Shown here in pieces: positions 11,217 through 23,690 of a stretch of DNA of 64,000 nucleotides. The notes under the pieces were generated by a model that was not told the DNA's origin, did no database searches, and worked only from the letters and a program-made list of their open reading frames with translations. Source of the stretch: Fremontodendron californicum (Eukaryota; Streptophyta; Magnoliopsida; Malvales; Malvaceae); NCBI GenBank assembly GCA_030761205.1, contig JAULJL010000001.1:35845145-35909144 (forward strand), given 5' to 3'. How positions within the stretch are numbered: position 1 is the first letter of the stretch; each line of letters starts with the position of its first letter. The translations under genes and the position numbers were made by a program.

Positions 11217-13186
11217 TGGTTCCAAATTTCATCCTAAAGCTTATCTAAGCCTTTTTTATAATCTTACTGGCTTTGACTTTGAAAAAAAAAAAAGTCTCAC
11301 TTTCTCACTAGTTTTAGAAATTTAAAACCTAAAAACCTAGATCTATCACTCCAACGTTATCGATTACCATGAAACTTCCACTGAACCTTCCTTTACCCTT
11401 TCCATACGCTTTCACAATTCGAAATTTCCAAACTCATCCTAGAAATTCCTAAACCTAAAACCTAGGAGAAAGAAAATCATAAAGCTCTTTCTGTTGCTTC
11501 CCCTACACGAGGATGATATTGCTGGCCCTCTTTTTTTTGGTTGATTTTATGATTTTTTGTGTTTATTATGTATTGGTAGTTATTTGGGTTTTTTTTTTTT
11601 TTTATAAAAAAATGTCTTTTTTTTGGTTTGTTTTTATTTTTATTTTTCGAGAGATATGAGTTTTTATATATTGTTTTATCTTAATCACATATGAGTTTTT
11701 TTATAAAAAATTTCATATATAAGTTTTTTACATATTTTATTTAAATCCTATTTTTTAGTTTGATTTTTTTGTTTTTTCTTATTTTTTTTGAAGACATGAT
11801 TAAAAAAATCGAACTCTAAAAGGAAATTACAGATCTGGAAAAAATTTCAAATTTGTTTGATTTTTTTTTTTGTCAGAGAGATGTTGAAAACAATTGTTGA
11901 ATTTTAAAAAAATCAGATTTAAATTTCTTTTATATATTTTAAAATATTCAGATTTATTTTTTCTTTGAGTTTGTGATTTTTTTAATTCCTTTTTTTAAGC
12001 TAATAATAAAAACTTCATCCAATTAAAAGATGACAAATGACATTAAAATTGACAGTTTGATGAACATTTTTCTAGCTAACATATATATTTTTTATTACAA
12101 GAGTCTCCCATGTAATGACACATGGCTTTTTTTATTTTCTACTTCTTACTACAAGACTCTTCCATGTAATGACACATGGTTTTTTTATTTAAAAAATAAA
12201 AAAAAAATTTACTAAAAAATCTTTTTTTATATAAAAAAAATAAAAAGATAAAATATATATATACGGTTAACTAAATGACATTTTTTTTTACATTTGCCCT
12301 TTTTAGGACTCGGTGAAAATTTTTATATTGTTCAAGATATTTTTGATAAATAAAAAAATTTAAAAAAAAATTTTGACAAATAAAAAAAAATGAAGCAAAT
12401 ATTTCAATTCAAAAATAAATTAGGGGTTTTTCATATTTATCACACATCGGCTCATGATTTGCACACTCGACTCTCGACTGCTTTTTATTTATTTTTCAAA
12501 TTTTTAGTTATTTTAATATTTTTTGGCTTTTTATATTTTATAATATTTTAGAAAATAATAAATTAATAAAATGCAAACCACAATTTATTTTATTTTATAA
12601 CTATTCATTTTTTATTTTTTATATTTGAAAAATTAAATAGAATAAAAATTTTAAAAATGAGTTAGTAGCTGAATAATTTAACAAAATATGAAACATTTTC
12701 AATATTTTTTCAACATAAATTAAAATTTATGAAATTTAAATTTATTAATAATAATTTAATCATAATAAAATTAATTTATTTTGATATTATATTTTAAATG
12801 ATGATTTTATTTCATAATTACACTGTTATCGTCAAAAAAAATTTAATAACATGAAAATTAATATATTTTTATATCACAAATAAAATATATATTATACAAT
12901 AAGATGTAAATATTTTTAGAAATAAATAGCACTTACAAATACATTTGTATTATGTAATTTATAAATAAAATAAAGTTTACATATTTATTTTTTATAATTA
13001 ATATAATTATTTTGATATTAATATTAATATATATTAAAACATAAAAAATTATTTAAATAAATCTTAATTATTTAATATAATTCAATTTAAATTTATTTAT
13101 AATTATTAATTTAATTAAAAATTTATAAATATTAAAAAAAATCCTCTGGGAAAAAATTCTAATACATTAATGAAACCTTATTTAAG
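11217..13186. other. AT-rich intergenic DNA, no gene seen
   Basis: Mostly poly-A/T-rich sequence. It includes a slightly richer stretch at 11330-11520 with no usable frame, and a direct repeat (CATGTAATGACACATGG at ~12109 and ~12163 with ACAAGAGTCT / ACAAGACTCT in front). I see no RNA gene or ORF with recognizable content. Confidence 0.5.
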
Positions 13187-13283
13187 GGCGCTAATTGCTG
13201 GACATGTTTCAAGCAATGCAATCATACTTTGGCTAACTTCTTGGCATTTGCTTGACAAATGTCAAGTAATTAGCACTAAGACA
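13187..13283. repeat. Imperfect hairpin / small fold-back sequence
   Basis: GCGCTAATTGCTGGACATG on the left pairs imperfectly with the inverted right arm (CTTGACAAATGTCAAGTAAT then TAGCAC). Some complementarity extends outward into TTTATTTTCATT. It could be a MITE core or a small-RNA-producing hairpin. No clear TSD was found. Confidence 0.5.
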
Positions 13284-13942
13284 TTTTTTATTTTCATTTC
13301 TAAAAAGTGAATAAAAAATAATCTTTTTTATTTATCTTCTTATTAAATTTCCCTTTCATTTTTTTTTTAAAAAAATTCATGAAAAAAGTTTATTATAAAA
13401 AAGAAAAAGCAAAAAAAAAATAATAGAAAAAGAAATAAAAGAGATTTTTTATTTTATTTTATTTTTAATTTTAATTTTAATTTTAATTTTTTCTTTCATT
13501 CTTTTTAAATCAATACTTTCCATAAAAAATTACAAAAGAAAATAGAAAATAGAAAATGAAAATATAAAATATAAAATATAAAATATATAAAAAAAAAATC
13601 AATAATCATCTATTACATACACACAATAAAAGTCCCAACCGGAGAGAACAGTCACAACACCCAATTGAAATTGAAAGAAACTTGATCAATTGAAGTGCCC
13701 AATTAATTGTCCCCAAGGCAAATTTTTTTGGGTAGAAAAAGAAAAGAAAAAATACAGAAGGAAATGACCGATTAAATTTTAAAACATAAAGATTTTCATT
13801 TATTATTTATGATAAAATAAAAAATTAAATTTTAAAAAAATAACAAAACATAATACTCTAAAATAGGACTTTTTGTAATTCATGCTTATAAAATATAAAA
13901 TAGAAATAGAAAAATGCTTTTTGACGCTACACTTTTGTAGCT
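13284..13942. other. AT-rich spacer left of the hAT element
   Basis: Homopurine/homopyrimidine and TTTTAATTTTAA-type simple sequence. Only 13620-13740 is more balanced, and it contains no recognizable gene. Confidence 0.45.
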
Positions 13943-13962
13943 ATTACAGTTAGAGGTGGCAA

Positions 13963-14240
13963 AATGAACCCGAACCCGAAAACCCGCCCAAGAAAACCCG
14001 AACCCGAACCCGCCCAAACCCGATTTGATCAAAAAGTCAAAAACCCGAACCCGAAAAAGCCCGAACCCGAATGGGCTCGAACCCGAATGGACCCGAACCC
14101 GAATGGGCCCGAACCCGAATGGACCCGAACCCGAATGGACCCGAACCCGAATGGGCCCGAACCCGAATGAGCCCGAACCCGAATGAGCCCGAACCCGAAT
14201 GGACCCGAACCCGAGACCGGCCCGAACCCGAACCCGAATT
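13963..14240. repeat. Minisatellite, left arm of hAT element
   Basis: Tandem CCCGAACCCGAATGGA/GGC units of about 15 bp, preceded by shorter CCCGAA runs. Since the period is a multiple of three and has no stop, long frames appear on both strands (PNPNGPEPE-like or RVRAHSGSG-like); these are not genes. Confidence 0.9.
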
Positions 14241-14582
14241 TAATACAAAAAATAAAAATAAACAAATTGCAATTATTTTTTTTTTACAAAGCAATAACTT
14301 TAATTATTAATTTTATTCTAATTTTTTTTAATAATTTAATTAAAATTTAATATATTATATATATATATATGATGAAATAATAATTTTATCAAAAAGTAAA
14401 TTATATTTTGTACTTATAAGTTATAACTTTAACGTCTCATATCATGATGAATTTACAATCTAAATATTTTAAATTCTTGAAAATTTTAAAGATGTGAAAA
14501 AAAATTTGACAATAATTCAATTAATCTATAAGGGTAAAAAAATTGACAATAATTCAATTATTTTTGCCTTTTGGGTTATACT

Positions 14583-14834
14583 TAGACCTGCTCACGGGCC
14601 GGGCCTGGGCAGGATATTTTGTGTTCCGGGCCGGCCCGGAACAGTAATTTTTATTATAATATTATTTTATTTAATTTTAATTATAAAAAAATAAAAAATA
14701 AAAAAAAATTTATTTTTTTATTCCAATGAACAGTGTTTCGGGCCTAAACGGGCGGGCCGGGCCGACCCAGGGCCAGGCCTGGGCAGAGAAAATAAAAAAA
14801 AACTGGGCCGCGGCCCGGCCCATAAGCAGCTCTA
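14583..14834. mobile_element. hAT MITE nested inside the larger hAT element
   Basis: The element is 252 bp. It begins TAGACCTGCTCACGGGCCGG and ends with a near complement, GGCCCATAAGCAGCTCTA. The direct repeat GTTATACT flanks it exactly (14575-14582 and 14835-14842). The arms are GC-rich (GGGCCGGGC-type) and would fold into a hairpin. The middle is AT-rich and non-coding. Confidence 0.9.
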
Positions 14835-15524
14835 GTTATACTTATGCGGTTAGGTTAGGGTGAGTTTAATTGGATTATGGCTTTCATGTGATTTTATTTT
14901 AGCGGGTGGATTTAATGGGGTTTTGGGTTTTATGGTATTTTGGTTTTTTGGTATATTTATTATATATTAATAAATAAGCATATTAATTATATATTTATTA
15001 CGTATAATTTAAATATAAATTATATTTTTTAGTACTACTTTATAATTTATACTTTATACTGATGAAAAAAATATAAGTACTCGATATATATATATATTTT
15101 TTGACTATAAGCATAAATTTTTTGCATTTTATAAGTATATAAACGAATAGATGAAGGCCAGGATTTATTTTTAAAAGTTTTTTATTTTATAGTGAATATA
15201 AATTATAATGTATTTATATTTTGAAATTCGAGCTCATCAAATCAATTATTTTAAATATCAATATATTAATTTATAATATATCATATTTTTTATAATAAAT
15301 TATTTCAAAATTTGATTTTATATAACAAATTAATTTCTTATTCTTTTGGTGATAACAAATATTAATTTTAAAAAATAAATATAATTAAAAATATCATATA
15401 ATAGCAAAAGTATAAAAATAAAAATAATAATAAATTAATAATTTGTTTTTAGATATAAATATTTAAATTACGTAAAAATGATTACATCTAATATAAAATA
15501 AAATAATGTAAAACATACCCGTAC

Positions 15525-15795
15525 CCAGATCGAACCCGAACCCAGACCGAACCCGAACCCGAACCCGAATGGGCCCGAACCCGAATGAGCCCGAACCCGA
15601 ATGGGCCCGAACCCGAATGGGCCCGAACCCGAATGAGCCCGAACCCGAATGAGCCCGAACCCGAATGGACCCGAACCCGAATGAGCCCGAACCCGGATGG
15701 GCCCGAACCCGAATGAGCCCGAACCCGAATGAGCCCGAACCCGAATAAACCCGAACCCGAATGAACCCGACCCGAACCCGCCCGAACCCGCCCAA
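15525..15795. repeat. Minisatellite, right arm of hAT element
   Basis: Same CCCGAACCCGAATGRG unit as the left arm, about 16 units, and in the same orientation as the left arm, not the inverted one. Open frames of about 100 codons on the minus strand are a by-product of the repeat. Confidence 0.9.
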
Positions 15796-15815
15796 TTGCC
15801 ACCTCTAATTACAGT

Positions 15816-17028
15816 TGTAGTCGAGTCGAATTTAAATAATAAAAAATTCGAGTTTAATTCAAAATTTGAAGCTAAAGATTCAGCTCGAGCTCAATCGAAT
15901 TTTATTTTTAAAATTTGAGCTCGATTCGAGATAAAAATTGTGTTGCTCGAGTTCGCTCGATTAGACTCGTTTACGTAGTAAAAAATGAGCTTGATTCCTA
16001 CGCTCGACTTCAAACTTGATTATTTGTGCTCGAATTCGAGTTCGAGTTGAGATTTTTTTCAATACTAATTAAAAATAAAAAAGCTCAATTAGGTTCGCGA
16101 GCTACTCGAGTCAAACATTATGATACTCAAAATCGGCTCGCTCGATAGCTCGACTCGACAATGATCGAGCCAAATTTGAGTTTTTTTTTTTATCCGAACC
16201 CGAATACCTTGCGAACACAAATGTCTCATTTACAATCTTAATAGCTACTATTTATCCCTTCATATGTGACTAAAATTCATTAGTTTAAATTTAAACATTG
16301 TATTTATGAATAATTTTACTTACCATAAATTAGTAAATCTCATCTTTAAATTATCCAATGAAATTTTGCCATATCAAGAGGGACAAAATTGAAAGATAAA
16401 ATAACACTACTCATATAAATAATAATTATAGTGTACTTTTTCTATACTAATAAAATGTGAATAAAAATGAGATAAAATGAAATGAAAATACTTGTCCACA
16501 CTCGCTCGACCTGACAAATCCAATTCGAATCGAGTCAAGTTTGGAATAGGTTTTTAGTGATTTGAGTTGGTTCGGCTCGGCTTGGATATTGTTCACATAT
16601 AAAAAAAAAAGTTATTTAAATTTAACTATGAAAATATTAAATATTAATATAAAATAATTTTTAATATTTTAATATATTTTAAATAGTAAAACAGATTTTT
16701 AAATCTGGTCCGGTGCAATTAATAAATACCTCTAAATGAAATACATTCCTTTTAAATTATTGAATTTTACAAACCCCTTGAAAACCTAAGGAGGGAGCCG
16801 GCACAAAAAGAGCAACAATATGAAGGGGGGGAAGAGGCAAGAAATTAGGAATCTTTGTCGTAAATAGAAAATTAAAAAATGGCAAGTGATGGGATGATGA
16901 ATGGGAATCTAAAATCATTGAATGCAATAGTATTAGTGACACTAAGTTAAGGAAATCAAAATCTCAAATATTTAGTAAGAATCAAAAATTTTGATCTTAA
17001 TCAATACATTAACTAATATTAAAACTCC
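15816..17028. other. TCGAG-rich repeat remnant and upstream region of IDA-like copy B
   Basis: 15816-16210 is dense in GAGTCGAAT / CTCGAGC / TCGATT motifs in both orientations, like the arms of other hAT MITEs here (compare 42589-43510), but I could not define termini. 16490-16740 has a similar GGTTCGGCTCGG patch. 16760-17028 is the likely promoter region of the next gene. Confidence 0.4.
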
Positions 17029-17036
17029 TATATAAA
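17029..17036 (+). promoter_or_regulatory. TATA box of IDA-like copy B
   Basis: TATATAAA, 78 bp upstream of the ATG, followed by a CA-rich leader (ACAACAACATG), typical of a plant TATA promoter and short 5' UTR. Confidence 0.6.
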
Positions 17037-17113
17037 CAACAACATGTATTGGTATTATTAGTACCTCCAAACAAAAAAACAAAAACCCTGAAATATTATA
17101 GCATTGAATCGTG

Positions 17114-17410
17114 ATGGCGAATAGGTTATGGTTATCCATCTTGTTTATGCTTGCATTAGTTTTAAGCCATTTCTCTCCTTCGGCCAATGCAAGATCGGTA
17201 CTAAAACCCACGACCCTCAAATTCAGGATGCTGACCAAGAACATTCCTACTCCGTCGTCAGGGCCTGGCCAGCGTATAAATACGCCACCACCATCGCCAT
17301 CTTCAGCAACGAGGAGTTTGAACTTTGGGATGCTGCCTAAAGGCGTGCCTATTCCTCCATCTGGGCCTAGTAGGCGTACATCGGATCCCCCACCTCCTCC
17401 ACCACTGTAA
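17114..17410 (+). CDS. IDA-like secreted peptide precursor, copy B, with two EPIP motifs
   Basis: The protein is 98 aa, read from ATGGCGAATAGG. An in-frame GTG sits just upstream but is not a plausible start. Residues 1-26 form a signal peptide (MANRLWLSILFMLALVLSHF, then SPSANA), so the product is secreted. Two IDA/IDL peptide motifs follow: residues 37-56 (FRMLTKNIPTPSSGPGQRIN) and residues 71-90 (FGMLPKGVPIPPSGPSRRTS), ending in a polyproline tail. The second matches the family core PIPPSGPSKRHN closely, with RTS in place of RHN. The first is more degenerate and has lost two prolines that copy A retains. IDA-family peptides signal through HAESA/HSL receptor kinases in abscission and related cell separation. 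The gene has no intron, like known IDA genes. The family call is strong; activity of either peptide is inferred. Confidence 0.88.
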   Translation: MANRLWLSILFMLALVLSHFSPSANARSVLKPTTLKFRMLTKNIPTPSSGPGQRINTPPPSPSSATRSLNFGMLPKGVPIPPSGPSRRTSDPPPPPPL

Positions 17411-17534
17411 TGGGCTTTAAATGACCCATTTAATTTATCTCGTGCAGGCAATTTCTATTGTATGTTCTCCTTGCTTTTGCAATGAAATAAGACAAATAAT
17501 TTTAATAAATCTTATAAATTTTTTTTATGCTGTT

Positions 17535-20500
17535 TGTCACAATTTAAAAAATAATAAGTCTCATCTCGAAATTTTATTCGTTAAGTGTGACATTGAAGAA
17601 AACAAAGGAAAAGACAATTTAATTCCTCCTGAAATAAAATGAGAGTTTGAAAACAACCTCGAAAAAGACATGGAGTCGCCACTCGCCACCAATCTTTTTT
17701 GGCTAGGTGTTATCGGCCACCTATTAAAACCAAGTCTGCGTTTTTAACCAGAGAAATCAAAGACGCAGGTTCGGGAGTCAGTTACATGTGGGGAAGGATT
17801 AACACCCCCACAAGTACATTATTAATCGTGTGTTATCTCAAGTATCGGTAAAAAAAGTCGGTATTAAATTTGGTATTTCAAATTAATTCCTAATTTTAAG
17901 AAAAATAATTTCATTTTTAATTGAAAATTACCCGAAATTTATTAATTAAATTTTTTTCTATATTCCTCGACAAGCGGGCAAAATATAAAAAATTTTATTT
18001 ATTTAAAAAGAAATTTCCGAATCATTCTCGTTTTAAAGAAGATATTTCATTATTAATGATAATTGATGATATCCTCCCCCGCAACCCGGAAGAGAACTCA
18101 TGAATTATTTTAACTCGGGAATAACTTTTTTGTTTTGTTTTGAAACCATTATCTTTTCAAAACATTTTTAAAAAATATGAATATGAATATGTGTGACATA
18201 GTATAATCTAAATGACATAAAATAATCTAAATGAAATGATATAACCTAAGTGTCATAATATATTCTAAATGAAATGATATAACCTAAGTGACATAATATA
18301 TTTTAAATGAAATAAATATAACCTAAGTGACATAACATATTCTAAATGAAATGAATAACCTAAGTGACACAATATATTCTAAATGAAGTGGTATAACCTA
18401 AGTGACATATTATATTTTAAATGAAATGATATAATCTAAATGACATGAAATATTCTAAATGACCTAATATAATTTAAATGACATGGCAAATCTAAATGAC
18501 GTGGCATATTTTAAATGACGTGGCATATTCTATATGACATAATATAATCTAAATGACATAAAATATAATCTAAGTGACATGAAATGAATATGAAACATAA
18601 AATAATATTATCATGAAATATGCATGAAAATAAAAATAATAATGCATGAACATAGTAAATGCTAAATGATGTGACAAAAATAAATGACTAAATAAAAAGC
18701 ATAGGATAACATAGAATATTCACAACCATATAATCAAACAATATAACACCATAAAATACAAATCAAATAATAATATTACCATGGAAATATTCATAGCAAA
18801 AATCATAAATCATATAATATGTATGAACATGAAAAATGCAATGCATGAAAGTGTATTTTTTCCTTTAAATAAGAAAAACCCGTATACCTAAAAAGATATC
18901 CTACTACCTTAGGAAAAGAAATCAAATTAAATTTTCTAAAATCAAAAATACTTTTTGATTAGTTTGAAAACAATTTTGAAAATCTTGGATAAAAAAATGA
19001 CCATAGTCGAACCCCTTTTTGAAAATGGCTCTATTTTCCTAACTTTGAAAATCCGGATTTGATCACCCTTGACTCGAGCTTTATAAAATTATCTTTTAAG
19101 ATTAAAATGGCTTAGAAATAAACCTAGGACAATAGCTAAGATTCCTAATCAGCCCCCTCTTAATGCCTTAGCCAAAAGAGAAAATTATTTTTCCCTTGAA
19201 TTCAAATCTGACTCTATTGGCCAATTTTAAAACGTGATTTTTTAACCTATTTTTAAATTTTCAAAAAAACCTGAAAAAAAATATGGGAGACTCAAAACAT
19301 GTCGAACTCCATGGGAAAAAATTGTCTTAAATTTTAGACTAAGTATGACAAACCAGAAAAATCACGAAAGTCAGAATACTAGGTGAAAAACTGTTTTGCC
19401 AAAAAACATTTTTAAGCCTTTGATAAATTCATTCAAAAATCAAAACAAAAATATTGGAGACTCCTCTAAGGACCTATAAACAGTAGCTAAAATTTATAAA
19501 AATTTGGACAAGGATTGCCTAATAAAAAAAAATCACAAAGGTAGAAATTTCAACTTGACAACTTCTTAATTTTTCACAAGCATGCTCATGTGAGCTTGGC
19601 TTTGAACCATTGATTGGCTCAAGTCAAAAATCAAATGGTATGATATGAAACGCAAGAACAAACAGCAAGTTAAATGCATGAAATGTATGATTTAAGGCCT
19701 AAATGACATAGAAAATGCATGGCATAAAGAATGTGACCTAGACCTAACATGAACTTGCATAGCAATAAATGCAACCTAGACCTAAATATGCATGAAATGC
19801 ATGGAAATGCAAATGTGAGTCAGACCTAAAAAATGCATGGAAATAACACAAACACATGGCATAGTAAATCAAAATACACAAAATCATGGCATAGAAATGC
19901 AAGCATGTCAACTAGCAAGATGAAAATGCACATGCAAGGCACAACAACAAGGGTAGCCGAATGGACATATTTAAAATGATGAAATCCTAAAATGGCATTA
20001 ACACAAACACATGGCATAGTATATGCAAGACTCAAAAGGAAGCATGCTAGACCAATCAAACATGATGCAAATGCAAATATGTAGCTAGACATTTTCACAA
20101 ACACATAGTATAATAAAATAAAAAGCATGAACAACTCAACATGTTGAAAACAGAAAATTAAAAATGGCAAACAAAGTAGATAGACATGGAAACAAAATGA
20201 TAAAACCAACAAAAATAAAGGTAAGTAAGTAAAGAAGGTTAAAATAGGCTCCATATCTTGATTATTTTTAAAAGTTAAAACATCAAAACACAATGGAACA
20301 TCACAACCAAAATGGAAAGTGAATCAAATACAATCACAAACACAAATAAGGGCCATTCAGCCACCATGGGAAACTAGAGGAAAAAAAATTCTTTTTGATT
20401 TTTCTTTGAGAACATAAGATAGGAGCATTCAAAAGAAGTTTAAAAACCTTTATTTCTCAACCAAAAACAACAAGAAATCATAAAATATCCAAGAAAATCA

Positions 20501-22494
20501 GCAAGTTAAGCATGAAAAAGGAAAGAAAATGCAAGAGTTAGGTGCCTTTTGGTTACCTTCAAAAGCTATTTTTCAAGCCTTTATTCTCTTCTAACTTTCT
20601 TTGCTTTTCAAAACTTAGCTATTTTCTCCCAAAATCAAATGTGATCAGCCAAAAAGAAGTCCAGAAAAAATGAAAACCCTTCCCCTATTTGGAGTAGCCG
20701 AATGGTCACTTGGAGGCTAGGATGTTGTCATTTTTTTCCCAACCAATTTGATCCAAAGGCTCTTAATCCAAGATGATTTTTATGTGAAATTACCACCCTT
20801 AGATTAAGTAATTAGCCCCTAACACCTACAGCTGTTCAAGAATATGAAGCCATGATGTTGACATCCTCCCTCTTCATGCATTGGTCCATGTGGCACAAAT
20901 ACAACGGCTTGATCAAAGAAATAACTACCTTACTATCCACTCTTAGCCTTTTGATGCAAGAACTCAGCAAAATCACTCTTCATTATGGGCTTGGCCGAAT
21001 GGCCCATTATATTCCAGCCCAATCTCCATTTTTTTAATTGCAAGAAAGGTCCTCTTCGATTTCTTCAGTAAAATAACCTTTTTGGCCCTCGAACCTAAAT
21101 AAATAGCAAACGGACTCCAAATCCAAATTTTATTTTTTCAATACTTCCTAAATAATAAAAAATTAAATTCTGGAAGTTTTCATAATTTTTCGAGCCCATT
21201 TGCTATTTGTTTCAAAATTTTCTTCCAAAATTGCCTCTTAGTGCACTCGAACTTTTACCATTTTTCAAACGAGCTCCGAATCCGGATTTTTCTTCACTGA
21301 TCTCTTCCAAATATTTGGAAATTTTCATAATTTTCTGAGCTCATTTGCTATTTTTTCGGGATTTATCTTCTGAAATTTCAGCTTTGTGGGCCCGAGATTT
21401 GTAATTTTGCAAACGAGCTCCGAATCCAGATTTTTCTTCGCCAATATCTTTCAAATAATTTAAGATTGAGATCTGGAAGTTTTGGTAATTTTCCGTGCTC
21501 ATTTTCTATTTTCCGGGATTTATCTTCTGAAATTTCAGCTTAGTGGGCTTGAAATTTGCCATTTTGCAAATGAGCACCGTATCTGGATTTTTCTTCGCCA
21601 ATCTCTTCCAAATGATTTAAGATTGAGATTTGGAAGTTTTGGTAATTTTTGGAGCTCATTTGCTATTTTCCTGAATTTTTCAAATTTGCCATTTTACCTC
21701 TAAAGCCCGATTTTACTCAAAACAAGTCCGATTTTCAGATTTTCTTTTTCCAGGCCTTTGTTATATATTGAATTGGAGTTGGTCCGAAAACGTCCAATAT
21801 TTACGATCAAATTCCCCTCCGATTTGATTTTTCCTTTTTCCGATATCGAGAATTTCTTCGTTTTTTCGTTTTTCCTCCAATCGGCTCTTTTCTCGAAATT
21901 ACTTCAAACTGAGCCTTGGGCTATCCTTGTTTACTCACTCGTTATCAATTAGGGGCTTTAGTTTTACCGAATCGAGCCATTTCTGCAATTTTTCCCAATT
22001 TCACCAAAAACCCTAATTCTCGATTTTCTTCCAAATTGACTTTTCCTTCAGTTTTGCTGTCAAATGGCCTCTCTATTACTCGTAATCATTGTTTATCTTT
22101 CATTTGGAACCTCCAATTTCGACCAATTTGATCGTTTTAGCATTTTTTCCTAAATTTTTTTAACTAGGGTTTCCTTTATACTAAATCTCCGTAACCCATC
22201 TTTCGAACTCCATATCTTTCATTGTATACCTCGGATTATCAAAATTCTTTTACCATTGTTCAATTAAACTTTGAATCTTGATTTTGAAAGTGGGTTGACT
22301 TTTTTAGTGGTTGACTTTTTATAGTTGACTTTTTCAAGGTTGACTTTTTTAAGATTGACTTTTTATGTTTGCCTTCTTAAACTAAGTCTCGGAGTGCCAC
22401 CTGTATGATGAGAAAAGACTTTTTGCATTCTAAAACATCACTTTAGGAAGAAAAATACCTGATTTAGTGGTCCGGACAAAATTAGGTGTCTACA
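17535..22494 (+). repeat. 5' LTR (~4.96 kb)
   Basis: Bounded by TGTCACA and TGTCTACA. Its last 2.4 kb (20094-22494) align with 25594-27931, with scattered substitutions and short indels, so the element is not recent. The segment 22290-22390 carries clustered GTTGACTTTTT motifs. Confidence 0.82.
18180..18600. repeat. Degenerate tandem repeats in the LTR
   Basis: Repeated AATGACATAATATATTCTAA / ATGATATAACCTAAGTGACA phrases, about 18-36 bp period. A related ATGCATGAAATGCATGGAAA-type repeat occupies 19640-20120. The minus-strand frame at 19826-20293 is a product of this composition. Confidence 0.7.
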
Positions 22495-22759
22495 GCTGCC
22501 CCTCTTTGGCTATTGCTGAGAATCAGGAATCAAGCAAAGATAAACAAACACTAATTTTGTCCGGTTAGTGAAATCACATGTGAAGAAAAGGAAAGGGGTT
22601 TTCATTTTTTTTTGAAAAAGTTGTAAATAGAATATTTTTTTCCTTAAATTGAGTTCCCTGACTAATCAAGACTCGACCCGTCTTAAGGAAACGAGTTTGA
22701 TTTACAAGAGAAAAAAAGACCTCGACGATGGTCTCGGGGTCTTAACCTGTCTTGAGCTC

Positions 22760-23690
22760 AGTTGTGTTTAAAATTCTGGGTATCTCCTCCAGAAGCTTCG
22801 ACTATCACCACTAAAGACTTGCTCAAAAAATTGTAAAACTGTGGATATCTTCACCAGAGGCTTTAGCTATAGCCACCGAAGACTTGCTCACTGCTTAAAA
22901 CTGTAAAACTCTAGATATCTCCACCAGAGGCTTGTTCACTTGTAAAACTGTAAAACCCTGGATATCTCCACCAAAGGCTTTGGATATCACCTCCAAAGAC
23001 TTGTTCACTTCTAAAACTGTAAAACCCTGGATATCTCCACCAAAGGCTTTGGATATCACCACCAAAGACTTGTTCGCTTTTAAAACTGTAAAACCATGGA
23101 TATCTCCACCGGCTTTGGATATCAACACCAAACACTTGTTCATTTTTAAAACTGTAAAACCCTGGATATCTCCAGCAGAGGCTTCAGATATCACTACCGA
23201 AAACTCTCTCATTTTTAAAATTTTAAAATTCTGGATATCTCCTCCAGAAGCTTCAGCTATCACTGCCGAAGACTCTCTCACTTTTAAAATTTGTAAAATT
23301 CTGGATATCTCCACCAGAAGCTTCAGCTATCACTACCGAAGTCTCTCTCACTTTTAAAATTTATAAAATTCTGGATATCTTCACTAGAAGTTTCAGCTAT
23401 CACTACCGAAGACTCTCTCACTTTCAAAATTTGTAAAATTCTGGATATCTCCATCAGAAGCTTCAGCTATCGCTACCGAAGACTTGTTCACTTTTTTAAA
23501 AAAATGTAAAATTCTGAGATATCTCCTCCAGAAGCTTCAGTTATCATCATCGAAGATTTGCTCACTTTTAAAAACATGTAAAATTCTGGATATCTCCTCC
23601 AGAAGCTTCAGTTATCGCTACCAAAGACTTGTTCACTTTTTTAAAAAACATGTAAAATTATACCCGAAAGCTTTGAGAGAGGATGCAGAT
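22760..23690. repeat. ~70-bp tandem array in the retrotransposon interior
   Basis: About a dozen units containing CTGGATATCTCCACCAAAGG, GATATCACCACCAAAGACTT and a TTTTAAAACTGTAAAA spacer. Frames of ~140 codons on both strands are due to the repeat period and are not genes. It lies shortly after the 5' LTR. Confidence 0.85.

Larger units (their letters stand above)
13951..15807. mobile_element. Non-autonomous hAT transposon, perfect 8-bp TSD, host of a nested hAT
   Basis: The element is 1857 bp. Its left end TAGAGGTGGCAA is mirrored at the right end by TTGCCACCTCTA. The 8-bp direct repeat ATTACAGT lies immediately outside (13943-13950 and 15808-15815), the signature of hAT insertion. Both subterminal arms are a CCCGAACCCGAATGGG minisatellite. 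The centre is AT-rich and contains a second hAT MITE (14583-14834). No transposase. Confidence 0.93.

Noticed and set aside
13963..14240. CRISPR-like or telomere-like array
   Set aside because: Eukaryotic minisatellite without spacers; unit is not TTTAGGG and sits in a hAT element.
14029..14294. Frames encoding GSGPFGFGSIRVRAHSG-like glycine-rich proteins (also 15463-15802)
   Set aside because: Produced by the 15-bp minisatellite, open in several frames on both strands; no start context or conservation.
16972..17451. 159-codon minus-strand frame over IDA-like copy B
   Set aside because: Antisense to a gene with a clear signal peptide and EPIP motifs; glycine run is the complement of the polyproline tail.
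19826..20293. 155-codon hydrophobic minus-strand frame
   Set aside because: Lies in LTR sequence with ATGCATG/CACAAAC repeats; a matching part recurs in the 3' LTR; composition artefact.
22895..23357. ~140-codon frames on both strands
   Set aside because: Direct product of the ~70-bp tandem array inside the retrotransposon.
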